A stretch of DNA of 64,000 bases from Hominimerdicola alba (GTDB taxonomy: Bacteria; Bacillota; Clostridia; Oscillospirales; Ruminococcaceae), in NCBI RefSeq assembly GCF_900112155.1, contig NZ_FOKQ01000001.1, positions 124,001 through 188,000 of the forward strand. Direction: 5' to 3'. Shown one piece after another: positions 47,794 through 55,788 of the stretch; the first letter of the stretch is position 1, and each line of letters opens with the position of its first letter. Below the pieces are notes generated by a model. The model saw only the letters and a program-made list of their open reading frames with translations, was not told where the DNA came from and did no database searches. The translations under genes were made by a program, and so were the position numbers.

Positions 47794-48519
47794 ATGGCAT
47801 TTGAGATAGAAAATGGCGTTCTTGTTGGCTATATTGAAGAAGAGGGCGTTTCTGATATTGTAGTTCCCGATGGTGTTGTTGAGATAGGTGAAGCTGCTTT
47901 CGGCGGCTGCAGCACTCTCAGACATGTCAAACTGCCCGATGGTCTGCAGGTGATCGGTGACTATGCTTTCGGCTGCTGCCGTCATCTCAGGACAGTGAAT
48001 ATCCCTGATACAGTAAGATCTATCGGCGCCACCGCCTTTTTCAGCAACAAAAAGATGGAGCCTATGCCTATCCCCGAAAGTGTAAGAGAGATAGGCGAGC
48101 ACGCATTTACTGATACTTCCGTACTTGCAGGCAAAAAGAGATATGCTGTATATGCATATCAGATGCTGGCAGATAAGGATAGTTTTTTTGAGCGTGCGAT
48201 AATCGAATCTGAGACTAGCGGCGATGCTGAGTTTGCCGCCCAGAAAATGGCACATCATCTTATGGGTACAGGCATTGTGGGCGATAAGGTGAATATGCTT
48301 GCACTGGATGGCTCCAGACCCAAGGAGCTTACCGATGATGAGTATGATTACAGGGTAGCTTCCATCCATGCTTCAAATGAAGCCTATAAGATATGGCTCA
48401 TCGATGAGGATAGCTGTTCACAGTATTCTAATGACACCCTGAAAAGGATGTTCAACGAGAACATGGATCACTTCATCAGACACTACTGCCACAAGTTTGT
48501 CATTGATTCAAGAAAATGA
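47794..48519 (+). CDS. Leucine-rich-repeat (LRR_5/BspA-type) cytoplasmic protein
   Basis: The 241-residue protein has four BspA-type leucine-rich repeats in residues 15-110 (VPDGVVEIGEAAFGGCSTLR, LPDGLQVIGDYAFGCC, IPDTVRSIGATAFFS, IPESVREIGEHAFTD). A helical C-terminal part (~110-241) of unknown family follows, ending CHKFVIDSRK. There is no signal peptide, unlike most BspA proteins, so it should stay in the cytoplasm. GGAGG precedes the ATG. A terminator follows; it is monocistronic. A protein-binding role is likely from the repeats only. Confidence 0.85.
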   Translation: MAFEIENGVLVGYIEEEGVSDIVVPDGVVEIGEAAFGGCSTLRHVKLPDGLQVIGDYAFGCCRHLRTVNIPDTVRSIGATAFFSNKKMEPMPIPESVREIGEHAFTDTSVLAGKKRYAVYAYQMLADKDSFFERAIIESETSGDAEFAAQKMAHHLMGTGIVGDKVNMLALDGSRPKELTDDEYDYRVASIHASNEAYKIWLIDEDSCSQYSNDTLKRMFNENMDHFIRHYCHKFVIDSRK

Positions 48520-48546
48520 TATTTTCAACAACATAATGATTTTACG

Positions 48547-48579
48547 GACACTTCTGCTTTTGGGCTGAAGTGTCTTTTT
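48547..48579 (+). terminator. Terminator of the LRR gene
   Basis: GACACTTC (48547-48554) pairs with GAAGTGTC (48567-48574), followed by TTTTTG. Confidence 0.88.
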
Positions 48580-48601
48580 GCTGAAAATTTTTCACCCGCA
48601 C

Positions 48602-48630
48602 TTGCATTTATCGGCTGAGCATGGTATAAT
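48602..48630 (+). promoter_or_regulatory. Promoter of the asparagine-synthetase-like gene
   Basis: TTGCAT (48602-48607), 17-base spacer, TATAAT (48625-48630), 35 bases before the start. Confidence 0.78.
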
Positions 48631-48665
48631 ATATAAGTATATATTAATTTTGAGAGGTGTAATCA

Positions 48666-50198
48666 ATGATAGAATTAAACGAATACAGAGGTCATATACG
48701 CAACTGGCGTCAGCTTTGCGAAGAGCTGGGCATTGACAGCAGTCTTCCCCGCGCCGAAAGAGAAAAGGCTATCGTGGTAAAGGCATACGAAAAGTGGGGA
48801 ACCGCTGTGGCAGACCATCTTTACGGTATGTTCGCTTTCGCCGTTGAAAATGACGGCGAGATCTTCTGCGTCCGCGACCATTTCGGCACAAAGCCATTTT
48901 ATTATTACGAGACCGCTGACGGCAGACTGCTCTACGGCACCACTATCCGCCGTATAATGGAGCAGGAGGGCTTCGTCAAGGAGCTTAACGAGAAAATGCT
49001 CCAGATATACATGACCCTGACCTACGTGGCAGGCGAGGACACTTTCTTCAAGGGTGTGAAGAAGCTGATGCCCGGACATTATCTTGTCCACAAAAACGGA
49101 AAGACTTCCATCACCCGCTACTGGCATCCCGAGTTCCGTCCCGATGAGAGCAAGTCTCTAGAAGACTGGGCTGACGAGATACATACCACCATACAGAATA
49201 TCTTCCCTGAGGTCAAGGAAGATGGAGAGATCGCTGAGAGCTTCCTTTCCGGCGGCGTTGATTCTTCCTACGTTCTGGCTATGTCCGATGCTCAGGTGAC
49301 AGATTCCTGCGGTTACGACGAGGAGCGTTTCGACGAGAGCGGACTTGCAAAGCAGACCGCTGATATCCTTGGCAGAAAGAACAACCGCTGCAAGATCACT
49401 CCAGAGCAGTATTTCGATATCGTACCCTACGTTATGTATAATATGGAGCAGCCCCTTGGTGATGCTTCCGCTATCGTGTTCGCCATCGCCTGCAAAGCTA
49501 CCGCCGAGCATACAAAGCTCTGTTATTCCGGCGAGGGCGCTGACGAATTCTTCGGCGGATACAATATGTACCGCAACGCAGAGCGCTACGGCGATAATCT
49601 CAAGACCTTCTATGTGGGCAACACCAACATTATGAAGGAAGATGAGAAGCAGCGCATACTCAAGCACTATGACCCTAACTATCTGCCAATAGACCTGGTT
49701 AAGTATATCTACGATGAGACCGAGGGTCTTGACCCGCTGACAAAAATGTCCGATGTGGATATCCAGATATGGCTGGAGGGTGATATCTACCTGAACGTTG
49801 ACAAGATGAGCGAAGCCGCAGGTCTGGAGATAAGAATGCCCCTGACTGACAGGAGAGTATTCGATATCGCTTCACGTATGCCCTCACGCTTCAAGGTAAA
49901 CGAAGAGAAGAACAAGGTGGCATTCCGTACCGCAGCTGCAAAGGTACTGCCCGCTGAGATAGCATTCCGCAAGAAGCTGGGCTTTGTCGTTCCTATCCGC
50001 TTCTGGCTCGCTGATGAGCGCTACAACGCTGATGTAAGGGCGAAGTTCAACAGCGATATGGCTGCGAAGTTCTTTGACCTTGATGAGATCAATGCTATCT
50101 ATGCTGATTATGTCGGCGGAAACTCCGATAACTGGCGTAAGATCTGGACGATATACACATTCCTTGTATGGTATGAGGAATATTTCGTAAAAAGATAA
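48666..50198 (+). CDS. Asparagine-synthetase-like protein lacking the N-terminal glutaminase nucleophile
   Basis: The 510-residue protein aligns with AsnB from about residue 75 of the usual protein. It starts at LNEYRGHIRNWRQLCEELG, where typical enzymes have NGEIYN, and then has LYGMFAFAVE and CVRDHFGTKPFYYY. The usual start (Met-Cys-Gly-Ile) with the catalytic Cys is missing, and no matching coding sequence lies upstream. The synthetase half is intact: the PP-loop SGGVDSSYV, SGEGADEFFGGYNMY and RKKLGFVVPIRFW. Its own promoter and GAGGTG at the ATG argue against a recent truncation. It may use free ammonia, or another amidotransferase partner, to make asparagine or amidate another substrate. 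Confidence 0.85.
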   Translation: MIELNEYRGHIRNWRQLCEELGIDSSLPRAEREKAIVVKAYEKWGTAVADHLYGMFAFAVENDGEIFCVRDHFGTKPFYYYETADGRLLYGTTIRRIMEQEGFVKELNEKMLQIYMTLTYVAGEDTFFKGVKKLMPGHYLVHKNGKTSITRYWHPEFRPDESKSLEDWADEIHTTIQNIFPEVKEDGEIAESFLSGGVDSSYVLAMSDAQVTDSCGYDEERFDESGLAKQTADILGRKNNRCKITPEQYFDIVPYVMYNMEQPLGDASAIVFAIACKATAEHTKLCYSGEGADEFFGGYNMYRNAERYGDNLKTFYVGNTNIMKEDEKQRILKHYDPNYLPIDLVKYIYDETEGLDPLTKMSDVDIQIWLEGDIYLNVDKMSEAAGLEIRMPLTDRRVFDIASRMPSRFKVNEEKNKVAFRTAAAKVLPAEIAFRKKLGFVVPIRFWLADERYNADVRAKFNSDMAAKFFDLDEINAIYADYVGGNSDNWRKIWTIYTFLVWYEEYFVKR

Positions 50199-50214
50199 TT
50201 GTAAATAGTTTGAG

Positions 50215-50247
50215 AACGGAGTGTTACAAAACGCTCCGTTTACTTGC
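50215..50247 (+). terminator. Terminator of the asparagine-synthetase-like gene
   Basis: AACGGAGTGTT pairs with AACGCTCCGTT around a short loop (50215-50240), then a T-rich tail. Confidence 0.7.
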
Positions 50248-50310
50248 TTTTATCGGAAATCACGCAGTTTCAGCTTGCGAGAACTTTTCAAAAAAATCTG
50301 AAAAAAGTTC

Positions 50311-50339
50311 TTGACAAATCGACACTGATATGCTATAAT
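50311..50339 (+). promoter_or_regulatory. Promoter of the proline tRNA cluster
   Basis: TTGACA (50311-50316), 17-base spacer, TATAAT (50334-50339), 11 bases before the first tRNA. Confidence 0.9.
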
Positions 50340-50350
50340 AATTAAGTCGT

Positions 50351-50426
50351 CGGGGTGTGGCGCAGGTGGTAGCGCGCTACCTTGGGGTGGTAGAGGCCGT
50401 GGGTTCAAGTCCCGTCACTCCGACCA
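50351..50426 (+). tRNA. tRNA-Pro (anticodon GGG), first copy
   Basis: A full cloverleaf is seen: acceptor CGGGGTG / CACTCCG, D stem GCGC / GCGC, anticodon stem CTACC / GGTAG with loop TTGGGGT (anticodon GGG), and T arm with TTCAAGT. CCA is encoded. It reads CCC and CCT codons. An identical copy is at 50571-50646. Confidence 0.95.
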
Positions 50427-50437
50427 GACTAAAAAAC

Positions 50438-50464
50438 AGACCGCTCATTTTGGGCGGTCTTGTT
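50438..50464 (+). terminator. Hairpin between tRNA genes
   Basis: AGACCGC (50438-50444) pairs with GCGGTCT (50454-50460), then TGTT. The short T-run suggests weak termination or RNA processing. Confidence 0.55.
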
Positions 50465-50468
50465 ATAT

Positions 50469-50542
50469 CGAGGTGTGGCTCAGTTTGGTAGAGCGCTACG
50501 TTCGGGACGTAGAAGTCGCGTGTTCAAATCACGTCACCTCGA
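50469..50542 (+). tRNA. tRNA-Pro (anticodon CGG)
   Basis: Cloverleaf: acceptor CGAGGTG / CACCTCG, D stem GCTC / GAGC, anticodon stem CTACG / CGTAG with loop TTCGGGA (anticodon CGG), T arm with TTCAAAT. The discriminator is A, and CCA is not encoded, unlike its two neighbours. It reads CCG codons. Confidence 0.93.
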
Positions 50543-50570
50543 TTCAACTAATTAAATATAAACGATTCGT

Positions 50571-50646
50571 CGGGGTGTGGCGCAGGTGGTAGCGCGCTAC
50601 CTTGGGGTGGTAGAGGCCGTGGGTTCAAGTCCCGTCACTCCGACCA
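50571..50646 (+). tRNA. tRNA-Pro (anticodon GGG), second copy
   Basis: All 76 bases are identical to the copy at 50351-50426, including the encoded CCA. A related hairpin follows both copies. Confidence 0.95.
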
Positions 50647-50650
50647 GTAA

Positions 50651-50680
50651 AAGACCGTTCATATGGGCGGTCTTTTTTAT
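50651..50680 (+). terminator. Terminator of the tRNA cluster
   Basis: AAGACCG (50651-50657) pairs with CGGTCTT (50668-50674), followed by TTTTAT. Confidence 0.85.
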
Positions 50681-50714
50681 ATATAATCAGACTGAAGAAC
50701 ATACGGAGGTCACT

Positions 50715-50966
50715 ATGAAAATAATCTGCAAAAAATGTCTGCTGGCGGATATCGACCGCGATGCTTACACCGAAAAACTAATGGAGTATATCGCCGCCGT
50801 TCCCGAGGATAAGCGTGTGGACGAGGAAGAATATCAGCGCCGACTTACACTGTGCAAACAGTGCGAACAGCTTTCAAACGGTATGTGCGCTGTCTGCGGC
50901 TGTTATGTGGAACTCCGTGCGCTGAAACCCGAACAAAGCTGTCCTGGGGAAGGCAAATACTGGTAA
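50715..50966 (+). CDS. Small Cys-rich protein (DUF6171-like)
   Basis: The start is ATG 50715 with CGGAGG upstream; longer frames run into the tRNA. The 83-residue protein has three C-x2-C pairs (CKKC, CKQC, CAVCGC) and a final Cys, suggesting a zinc site, with RRLTLCKQCEQLSNGMC as the core. Proteins of this type are common beside phage or tRNA loci in Clostridia, with unknown role. A terminator follows at 50981. Confidence 0.72.
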   Translation: MKIICKKCLLADIDRDAYTEKLMEYIAAVPEDKRVDEEEYQRRLTLCKQCEQLSNGMCAVCGCYVELRALKPEQSCPGEGKYW

Positions 50967-50980
50967 ATAAATAGCTTTTT

Positions 50981-51016
50981 AACTGTTCTCTGTTTTTGCG
51001 GAGAGCAGTTTTTTAT
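50981..51016 (+). terminator. Terminator after the small Cys-rich gene
   Basis: AACTGTTCTCTG (50981-50992) pairs with CGGAGAGCAGTT (50999-51010) with G-T pairs, then TTTTTATT. Confidence 0.8.
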
Positions 51017-51079
51017 TGCCACGAACATTTCTTTTTAGTACAGAAAGTTGTACTGCATTTCATTTTTTATAAAAATCTG

Positions 51080-51108
51080 TTGTAATCTGAAATTAAATAT
51101 GGTATAAT
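51080..51108 (+). promoter_or_regulatory. Promoter of the MoxR/VWA five-gene operon
   Basis: TTGTAA (51080-51085), 17-base spacer, TATAAT (51103-51108), 43 bases before the first start codon. Confidence 0.75.
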
Positions 51109-51151
51109 CAATGCATGGATATTTCGTGAACAACTAAGGAGGACAAGTCTT

Positions 51152-52258
51152 ATGGAACAAAACTATATAAAGCCACCCGTGGAGATCAGATATGCCGATG
51201 AGCTGAAGACACTGCGGGATAACGATAATGGCAAAAAGCCCGAAAACTGGCTGCTTTCACCTAAAGCAGTACGCACTTTCATACTCGGCGGGGAAGTTGA
51301 TACCCCCGAGGGAAAGGTCAAGATACCACGTAAGTTCTATGGTAACGATGCTCTTGTTGAAAGATGTATCATAACTCTGGCGGGTAGCCGAGGTCTTATG
51401 CTGGTTGGAGAGCCGGGTACAGCAAAGACCATGCTCTCAGAACTTCTTTCAGCAGCCTGCTGCGGAGTGAGCACCAATACAGTTCAGGGCACCGCGGGTA
51501 CTACCGAGGACATGATAAAGTACAGCTGGAATTATGCTCTGCTCCTGGCAAAGGGACCCTGCCGCGAAGCACTTGTTCCCTCGCCACTGCTTGTGGGCAT
51601 GGAAAAAGGCATCTTCGCCCGCTTTGAGGAAATAACCCGTACTCCTGCTGAGATACAGGACAGCCTTATTTCCGTAATGAGCGACCAGATACTCAATATC
51701 CCAGAACTTGGCGATGAGGGTCTTGTTCAGGCGAAACGCGGCTTCAATATAATAGGCACCGCAAACACCCGCGATAAAGGCGTTAACGAAATGTCAGGCG
51801 CTCTCAAAAGACGATTCAACTTTGAAACAGTCGAGCCCGTCAGCGATGTCAGCCTTGAAAAGGAGATCATTATCCGTGAAGCAGAAAATATGGCTAAGGC
51901 TGGTCATATCGACTGCCCCGTAGATACCGATGTTGCCGAACTTCTTGCAGTTACATACCACGAACTCCGCGAGGGCAAGACATCTGAGGGCACAGTGGTG
52001 GAAAAACCTGCCGCTGTCATGAGTACCGCCGAAGCTGTGTCTGTTTATTATCAGACTATCAGCCACGCATGGTATTACGGTGATGGCACAGCTGATCTTG
52101 GCATACTCACCGAGAATCTTCTCGGGGCGGTGTGCAAGGAGAATAAGGACGATCTCGAAAAGCTGAAAGCATATTTCAGAACAGCAGTCAAGGAGAAAGC
52201 GAAAAAGGTTGGTGGCGCATGGAAGGAATATTCAAAGACAGCCTCTTTGCTGAGATAA
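51152..52258 (+). CDS. MoxR-type AAA+ ATPase (YehL-like)
   Basis: The 368-residue protein has Walker A GEPGTAKT (86-93), a Walker-B-like segment ARFEEITR (Asp replaced by Glu), sensor 1 NIIGTANTRD and the arginine-finger region ALKRRFNFE. This is the MoxR/RavA group, whose members act with VWA-domain partners to mature or remodel proteins. AAGGAGG precedes the ATG. It overlaps the next gene by 40 bases. The gene order MoxR - DUF5682 - VWA - SWIM - DUF4132 parallels E. coli yehL and its neighbours. The substrate is unknown. Confidence 0.9.
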   Translation: MEQNYIKPPVEIRYADELKTLRDNDNGKKPENWLLSPKAVRTFILGGEVDTPEGKVKIPRKFYGNDALVERCIITLAGSRGLMLVGEPGTAKTMLSELLSAACCGVSTNTVQGTAGTTEDMIKYSWNYALLLAKGPCREALVPSPLLVGMEKGIFARFEEITRTPAEIQDSLISVMSDQILNIPELGDEGLVQAKRGFNIIGTANTRDKGVNEMSGALKRRFNFETVEPVSDVSLEKEIIIREAENMAKAGHIDCPVDTDVAELLAVTYHELREGKTSEGTVVEKPAAVMSTAEAVSVYYQTISHAWYYGDGTADLGILTENLLGAVCKENKDDLEKLKAYFRTAVKEKAKKVGGAWKEYSKTASLLR

Positions 52259-54636
52259 CAGGTGAAGCAGGGGAGCTTTTAAAATATGATACTTCTGGGG
52301 ATCTTCTGCTTTTTCCTGTAAGGCACCACAGCCCCGTGTGTTCATATCAGATTCTTCGTGCGGTGGAAGAATTCTCACCAACTGCGATACTGGTTGAAGG
52401 TCCCGAAAATGCCAACGGTCTTATCCCTGTGCTGACCGATGAGCGCACTGAACTTCCTGCGGCATTTTACTACTTCTACAAGGACAAAAAGAAGCTGGTC
52501 AGCGAGGACGCAGAGGATTACAAGTGCTACTACCCGTTCCTCTATTCCTCCCCCGAGTTCAACGCTCTCGCCGCCGCTGCCGCTAAAGGCATACGTGCGG
52601 CATTCATCGACCTGCCATATTGCGAGATACTTATCAACACAGCAAAGGGCAAAGGTCTGCGCACCGAGAAAGAAAAGCACAGCTATACCGATGACACCCG
52701 CCTTATCCGCTCGAAGTTCTATAAAAAGCTATGCGAGAAAACAGGCATACGCAATTTTGAAGAGTTCTGGGAGAAGTATTTTGAGATAGAAGGTCTTAAA
52801 CTCACCCCAGCCGAATTCTGTAAAAATATGCACACCTATTGCGTGCTGACCCGCGCACAGGAAAAGGATTCCGAGCTTGAAGCAGATGGCACCCTCGCCC
52901 GTGAGCGTCATATGGCTTTGCGCATAAAAGAAGCTCTGGACAAAGGCGAAAAAGTCCTCGTGGTCACAGGCGGACTTCACAGCTTAGGGTTGGCAAAGCT
53001 GCTTAAATCGGGAAAGATCAAAGCTGAAAAGCTCCACAAAATGACACCCGATATTCAGGGTTCTTTTCCCACCGCATATTCCTACGAAGCTGCAGATGCG
53101 CTACACGGTTATGCTTCGGGCATGAGATTTCCCGCTTTCTACGACGGTATAATGAAGCGCATCGTGAACGGCGCAGACCCTGCGAATGTCTATAATGATG
53201 CCACTCTTGAACTTCTTATCAAGACCGCCAAGGAAAGCTCAAAAAAGGATATCGCCATTTCCATAGCCGATATCACCTCAGCCCAGACCGTAATGAACGG
53301 TCTTGCTGCCCTTAGAAATGTGAGCCAGTGTGGTATCTCCGAGCTTGCTGACGGTATCACTTCAGCGTTCATCAAGGGCGAAAAGACCATATCTTCCGCC
53401 ATGCCTCTGGATATCATGAGGCGCCTTGCAACAGGTGACGGCATCGGTCATATCGGCGATAAGACCCATGTTCCGCCCCTTGTGGCAGACTTTGAAAAGC
53501 AGTGCGATATCTTCAAACTCAAATACGCAAGCGTTATCCCGCAGGAAGCTGATGTACCCCTTTTCCTGGGGGAAAGAGGGCTGAATCTCAGCCGCTTTAT
53601 GCACAGGATAACTTACCTTGATACAGGCTTTGCCACCCTCACAAAAGGTCCCGACCTGAAACGAGGAAAGGACAGGAGCCGTGTGCGGGAGCTTTGGAAG
53701 TACCGCCGCACTCCTCAGGTGGATGCCGCACTCATCGACCACACCACTGACGGTTTCACCATCGAGGAAGCCTGCACCAATCTGGCGGCACGCGCCCTCA
53801 CGGAGCACCGCAGATGTCAGGACGCGGCACAGACCGCCATCGACTGCTTCCTAATGGGCATACCACTTACAGGTCATCAGAAAGAACTGCTTTACGATAT
53901 AGTTTCCGAAGACGGAGATTTCTTCTCCATCGGCGAGGGTCTGCGCTGTTTTGCCAGACTTTGCGATCTGCAAAAACTGTACGAATTTGAGGACAGTTCT
54001 TCTTTCGCCTGCCTTGAAAAATGTATGTCAAGACTTATCCCCGCCCTGCCATCAATGGCTAATTCTCCCGAAGAAACAGCCTCTGATGTAGTGGACGTTA
54101 TGCGCCGGATGTACAGCCTGACAGGCAGTATGCTTGAAAACTGGCGCGATACCCTTGAGGGCGCTCTGCTTACTCTGGTGGGATCCAAGGACAAAAACCC
54201 CGAAGTCTACGGCGCGGCGATGGGTCTGCTATATGCTCTCGAGCCTTCCCGCCGAAGCGCCGCCGAGGACGCTATGCGCGGCTTTCTGCAAGGTTCCGAA
54301 AAGGTGCGTATGCAGGGTGCGGATTATCTCAAAGGCTTGTTCTGCACCGCAGGTGATATCGTCCTTGCCGATGACTCTTTCCTGTACATGACAGACGAGC
54401 TGATAACAGGCTTTGAAAGGGAAGACTACCTTGAGATACTGCCTTCCATGCGCCTTGCATTCTCCTATTTCACGCCATCGGAGATACAGTCCATAGCAAA
54501 GGCTGTGGCAGGCATACACGGCGTTAAGGACAAGGATATAATCTATGGCGATACCATAGACGAGGGCTTGTTCGAGTTCGGCAAAAAGCTCGACAGCCTT
54601 ATCACAGCACGGCTGAATGGAGGTGAGATGCAGTGA
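52219..54636 (+). CDS. DUF5682-family protein (YehM-like)
   Basis: The 805-residue cytoplasmic protein begins within the end of the ATPase gene (40-base overlap), which indicates coupling; its ribosome site is weak. The N-terminal part, LLLFPVRHHSPVCSYQILRA and ILVEGPENANGLIP, with VLVVTGGLHSLGLAKLL later, resembles a TraB/ChaN-type fold with conserved His and Glu residues that could bind metal. The C-terminal half is helical. No membrane helix is seen. It lies between the MoxR and VWA genes and probably forms part of the same complex. No biochemical role is established. Confidence 0.82.
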   Translation: MEGIFKDSLFAEITGEAGELLKYDTSGDLLLFPVRHHSPVCSYQILRAVEEFSPTAILVEGPENANGLIPVLTDERTELPAAFYYFYKDKKKLVSEDAEDYKCYYPFLYSSPEFNALAAAAAKGIRAAFIDLPYCEILINTAKGKGLRTEKEKHSYTDDTRLIRSKFYKKLCEKTGIRNFEEFWEKYFEIEGLKLTPAEFCKNMHTYCVLTRAQEKDSELEADGTLARERHMALRIKEALDKGEKVLVVTGGLHSLGLAKLLKSGKIKAEKLHKMTPDIQGSFPTAYSYEAADALHGYASGMRFPAFYDGIMKRIVNGADPANVYNDATLELLIKTAKESSKKDIAISIADITSAQTVMNGLAALRNVSQCGISELADGITSAFIKGEKTISSAMPLDIMRRLATGDGIGHIGDKTHVPPLVADFEKQCDIFKLKYASVIPQEADVPLFLGERGLNLSRFMHRITYLDTGFATLTKGPDLKRGKDRSRVRELWKYRRTPQVDAALIDHTTDGFTIEEACTNLAARALTEHRRCQDAAQTAIDCFLMGIPLTGHQKELLYDIVSEDGDFFSIGEGLRCFARLCDLQKLYEFEDSSSFACLEKCMSRLIPALPSMANSPEETASDVVDVMRRMYSLTGSMLENWRDTLEGALLTLVGSKDKNPEVYGAAMGLLYALEPSRRSAAEDAMRGFLQGSEKVRMQGADYLKGLFCTAGDIVLADDSFLYMTDELITGFEREDYLEILPSMRLAFSYFTPSEIQSIAKAVAGIHGVKDKDIIYGDTIDEGLFEFGKKLDSLITARLNGGEMQ

Positions 54637-55784
54637 CGGAAGATGAACGCAGAGAACTTTCGGTGAACCGCTGGAGACTGGTTCTGGGCAGTCAGTCTGA
54701 CCGTGACCTTGAATTTTCGGGTACTCCCTCAGAACTCCGCGCCTTTGCGGATATGGAAGACCTTCTGGATTACCTTTACAGCCGTTCATCGGGTGACGAT
54801 GTCCGCGAAGAGGGAAGCAGGTCGGGAGGCAGGGGAGATTCTACCCTTAGTGCCGCTAAGTGGATAAACAAAGTCCGCGAACTTTTCCCGAACAAAACAG
54901 CAGACGTTCTGGAAAAGCACGCCCTCGATGAATTCCACCTTACCGAGCTTCTCACCGATAAGGAAGTTCTTGAAAAAATGACACCGAATATGGACTTGTT
55001 AAAGACCATCATGCAGCTGCGCCACCTGATGAAAGGTGAAGTCCTTGAAACAGCAAAGCGCATAGCCGCCAAAGTGGCAGATGAACTCCGCGAAAAGCTG
55101 GAAAACAGCGTCAGACAGTCCATACTAGGCAGGATAGACCGCAACAGCTCCAGCCCCGTGCATACGGCGAGAAATCTGGATTTCAAAAAGACTATCCGAC
55201 GCAATCTCAAAAACTATGACAGTGAGAGTGGACAGCTTATGCTGAAAGAGATTTACTTTTCCAATCGCGTTAAAAGGTACAGCAACAAGACTGTCATTAT
55301 CGCCGTTGACGAAAGCGGCTCCATGGTGGGCTCTGTGATATACAGCGCTGTAATGGCGCAGATAATCTCTAAACTGCCCTTTGCCGAGGTCAAGCTGGTC
55401 ATATTCGATACCAATATAGTTGACCTCACAGGTCAGGCAGAAGACCCTGCCGAAGTACTGATGAGCGTACAGCTGGGGGGCGGCACTGATATCGGCAAGG
55501 CGATGTGCTACTGCGAAAAGCTGATAACAGCCCCCTCACAGACAGTTGTGATATGCGTGACAGACCTCTACGAGGGTGGCCCCGTAAATACGCTGATGAA
55601 CGTCAGCAGAAATATAATAACCAGCGGTGCAAAGCTCAGCTACCTTACCGCTTTGGATGAAAACGCAAATGCCGCATTCGACAGGAACCTGGGTCAGCGG
55701 CTGGCAGATATGGGCGCTTTCGTGGGCGCTCTTACCCCCGACCAGCTTGGGGATTACGTAGGCAGGATATTCAGTGGGGGGTGA
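54633..55784 (+). CDS. VWA-domain protein, partner of the MoxR ATPase (YehP-like)
   Basis: The start is GTG 54633, overlapping the stop before it by 4 bases, with GGAGG upstream. The 383-residue protein has a helical N-terminal half (1-~215) and a C-terminal VWA domain with an intact MIDAS: D226, S228 and S230 in VDESGSM, the Thr in GGGTDIG and the Asp in VTDLYEG. Such VWA proteins bind a metal and a target, and are operated on by the MoxR ATPase. No signal peptide, so it acts in the cytoplasm. Confidence 0.9.
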   Translation: MTEDERRELSVNRWRLVLGSQSDRDLEFSGTPSELRAFADMEDLLDYLYSRSSGDDVREEGSRSGGRGDSTLSAAKWINKVRELFPNKTADVLEKHALDEFHLTELLTDKEVLEKMTPNMDLLKTIMQLRHLMKGEVLETAKRIAAKVADELREKLENSVRQSILGRIDRNSSSPVHTARNLDFKKTIRRNLKNYDSESGQLMLKEIYFSNRVKRYSNKTVIIAVDESGSMVGSVIYSAVMAQIISKLPFAEVKLVIFDTNIVDLTGQAEDPAEVLMSVQLGGGTDIGKAMCYCEKLITAPSQTVVICVTDLYEGGPVNTLMNVSRNIITSGAKLSYLTALDENANAAFDRNLGQRLADMGAFVGALTPDQLGDYVGRIFSGG

Positions 55785-55788
55785 AAGC

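Noticed and set aside
47725-48369. A 214-codon open frame opposite the LRR gene
   Set aside because: It lies over the LRR gene and its promoter, and the plus strand has recognisable leucine-rich repeats.
50351-50646. Repeats of ~76 bases as a mobile element or CRISPR
   Set aside because: They fold as proline tRNAs with clear anticodon loops; only the duplication itself is notable.
50577-50714. Extension of the small Cys-rich protein upstream to 50577
   Set aside because: That part is the second tRNA-Pro(GGG) gene and its terminator. The supported start is ATG 50715 with CGGAGG.
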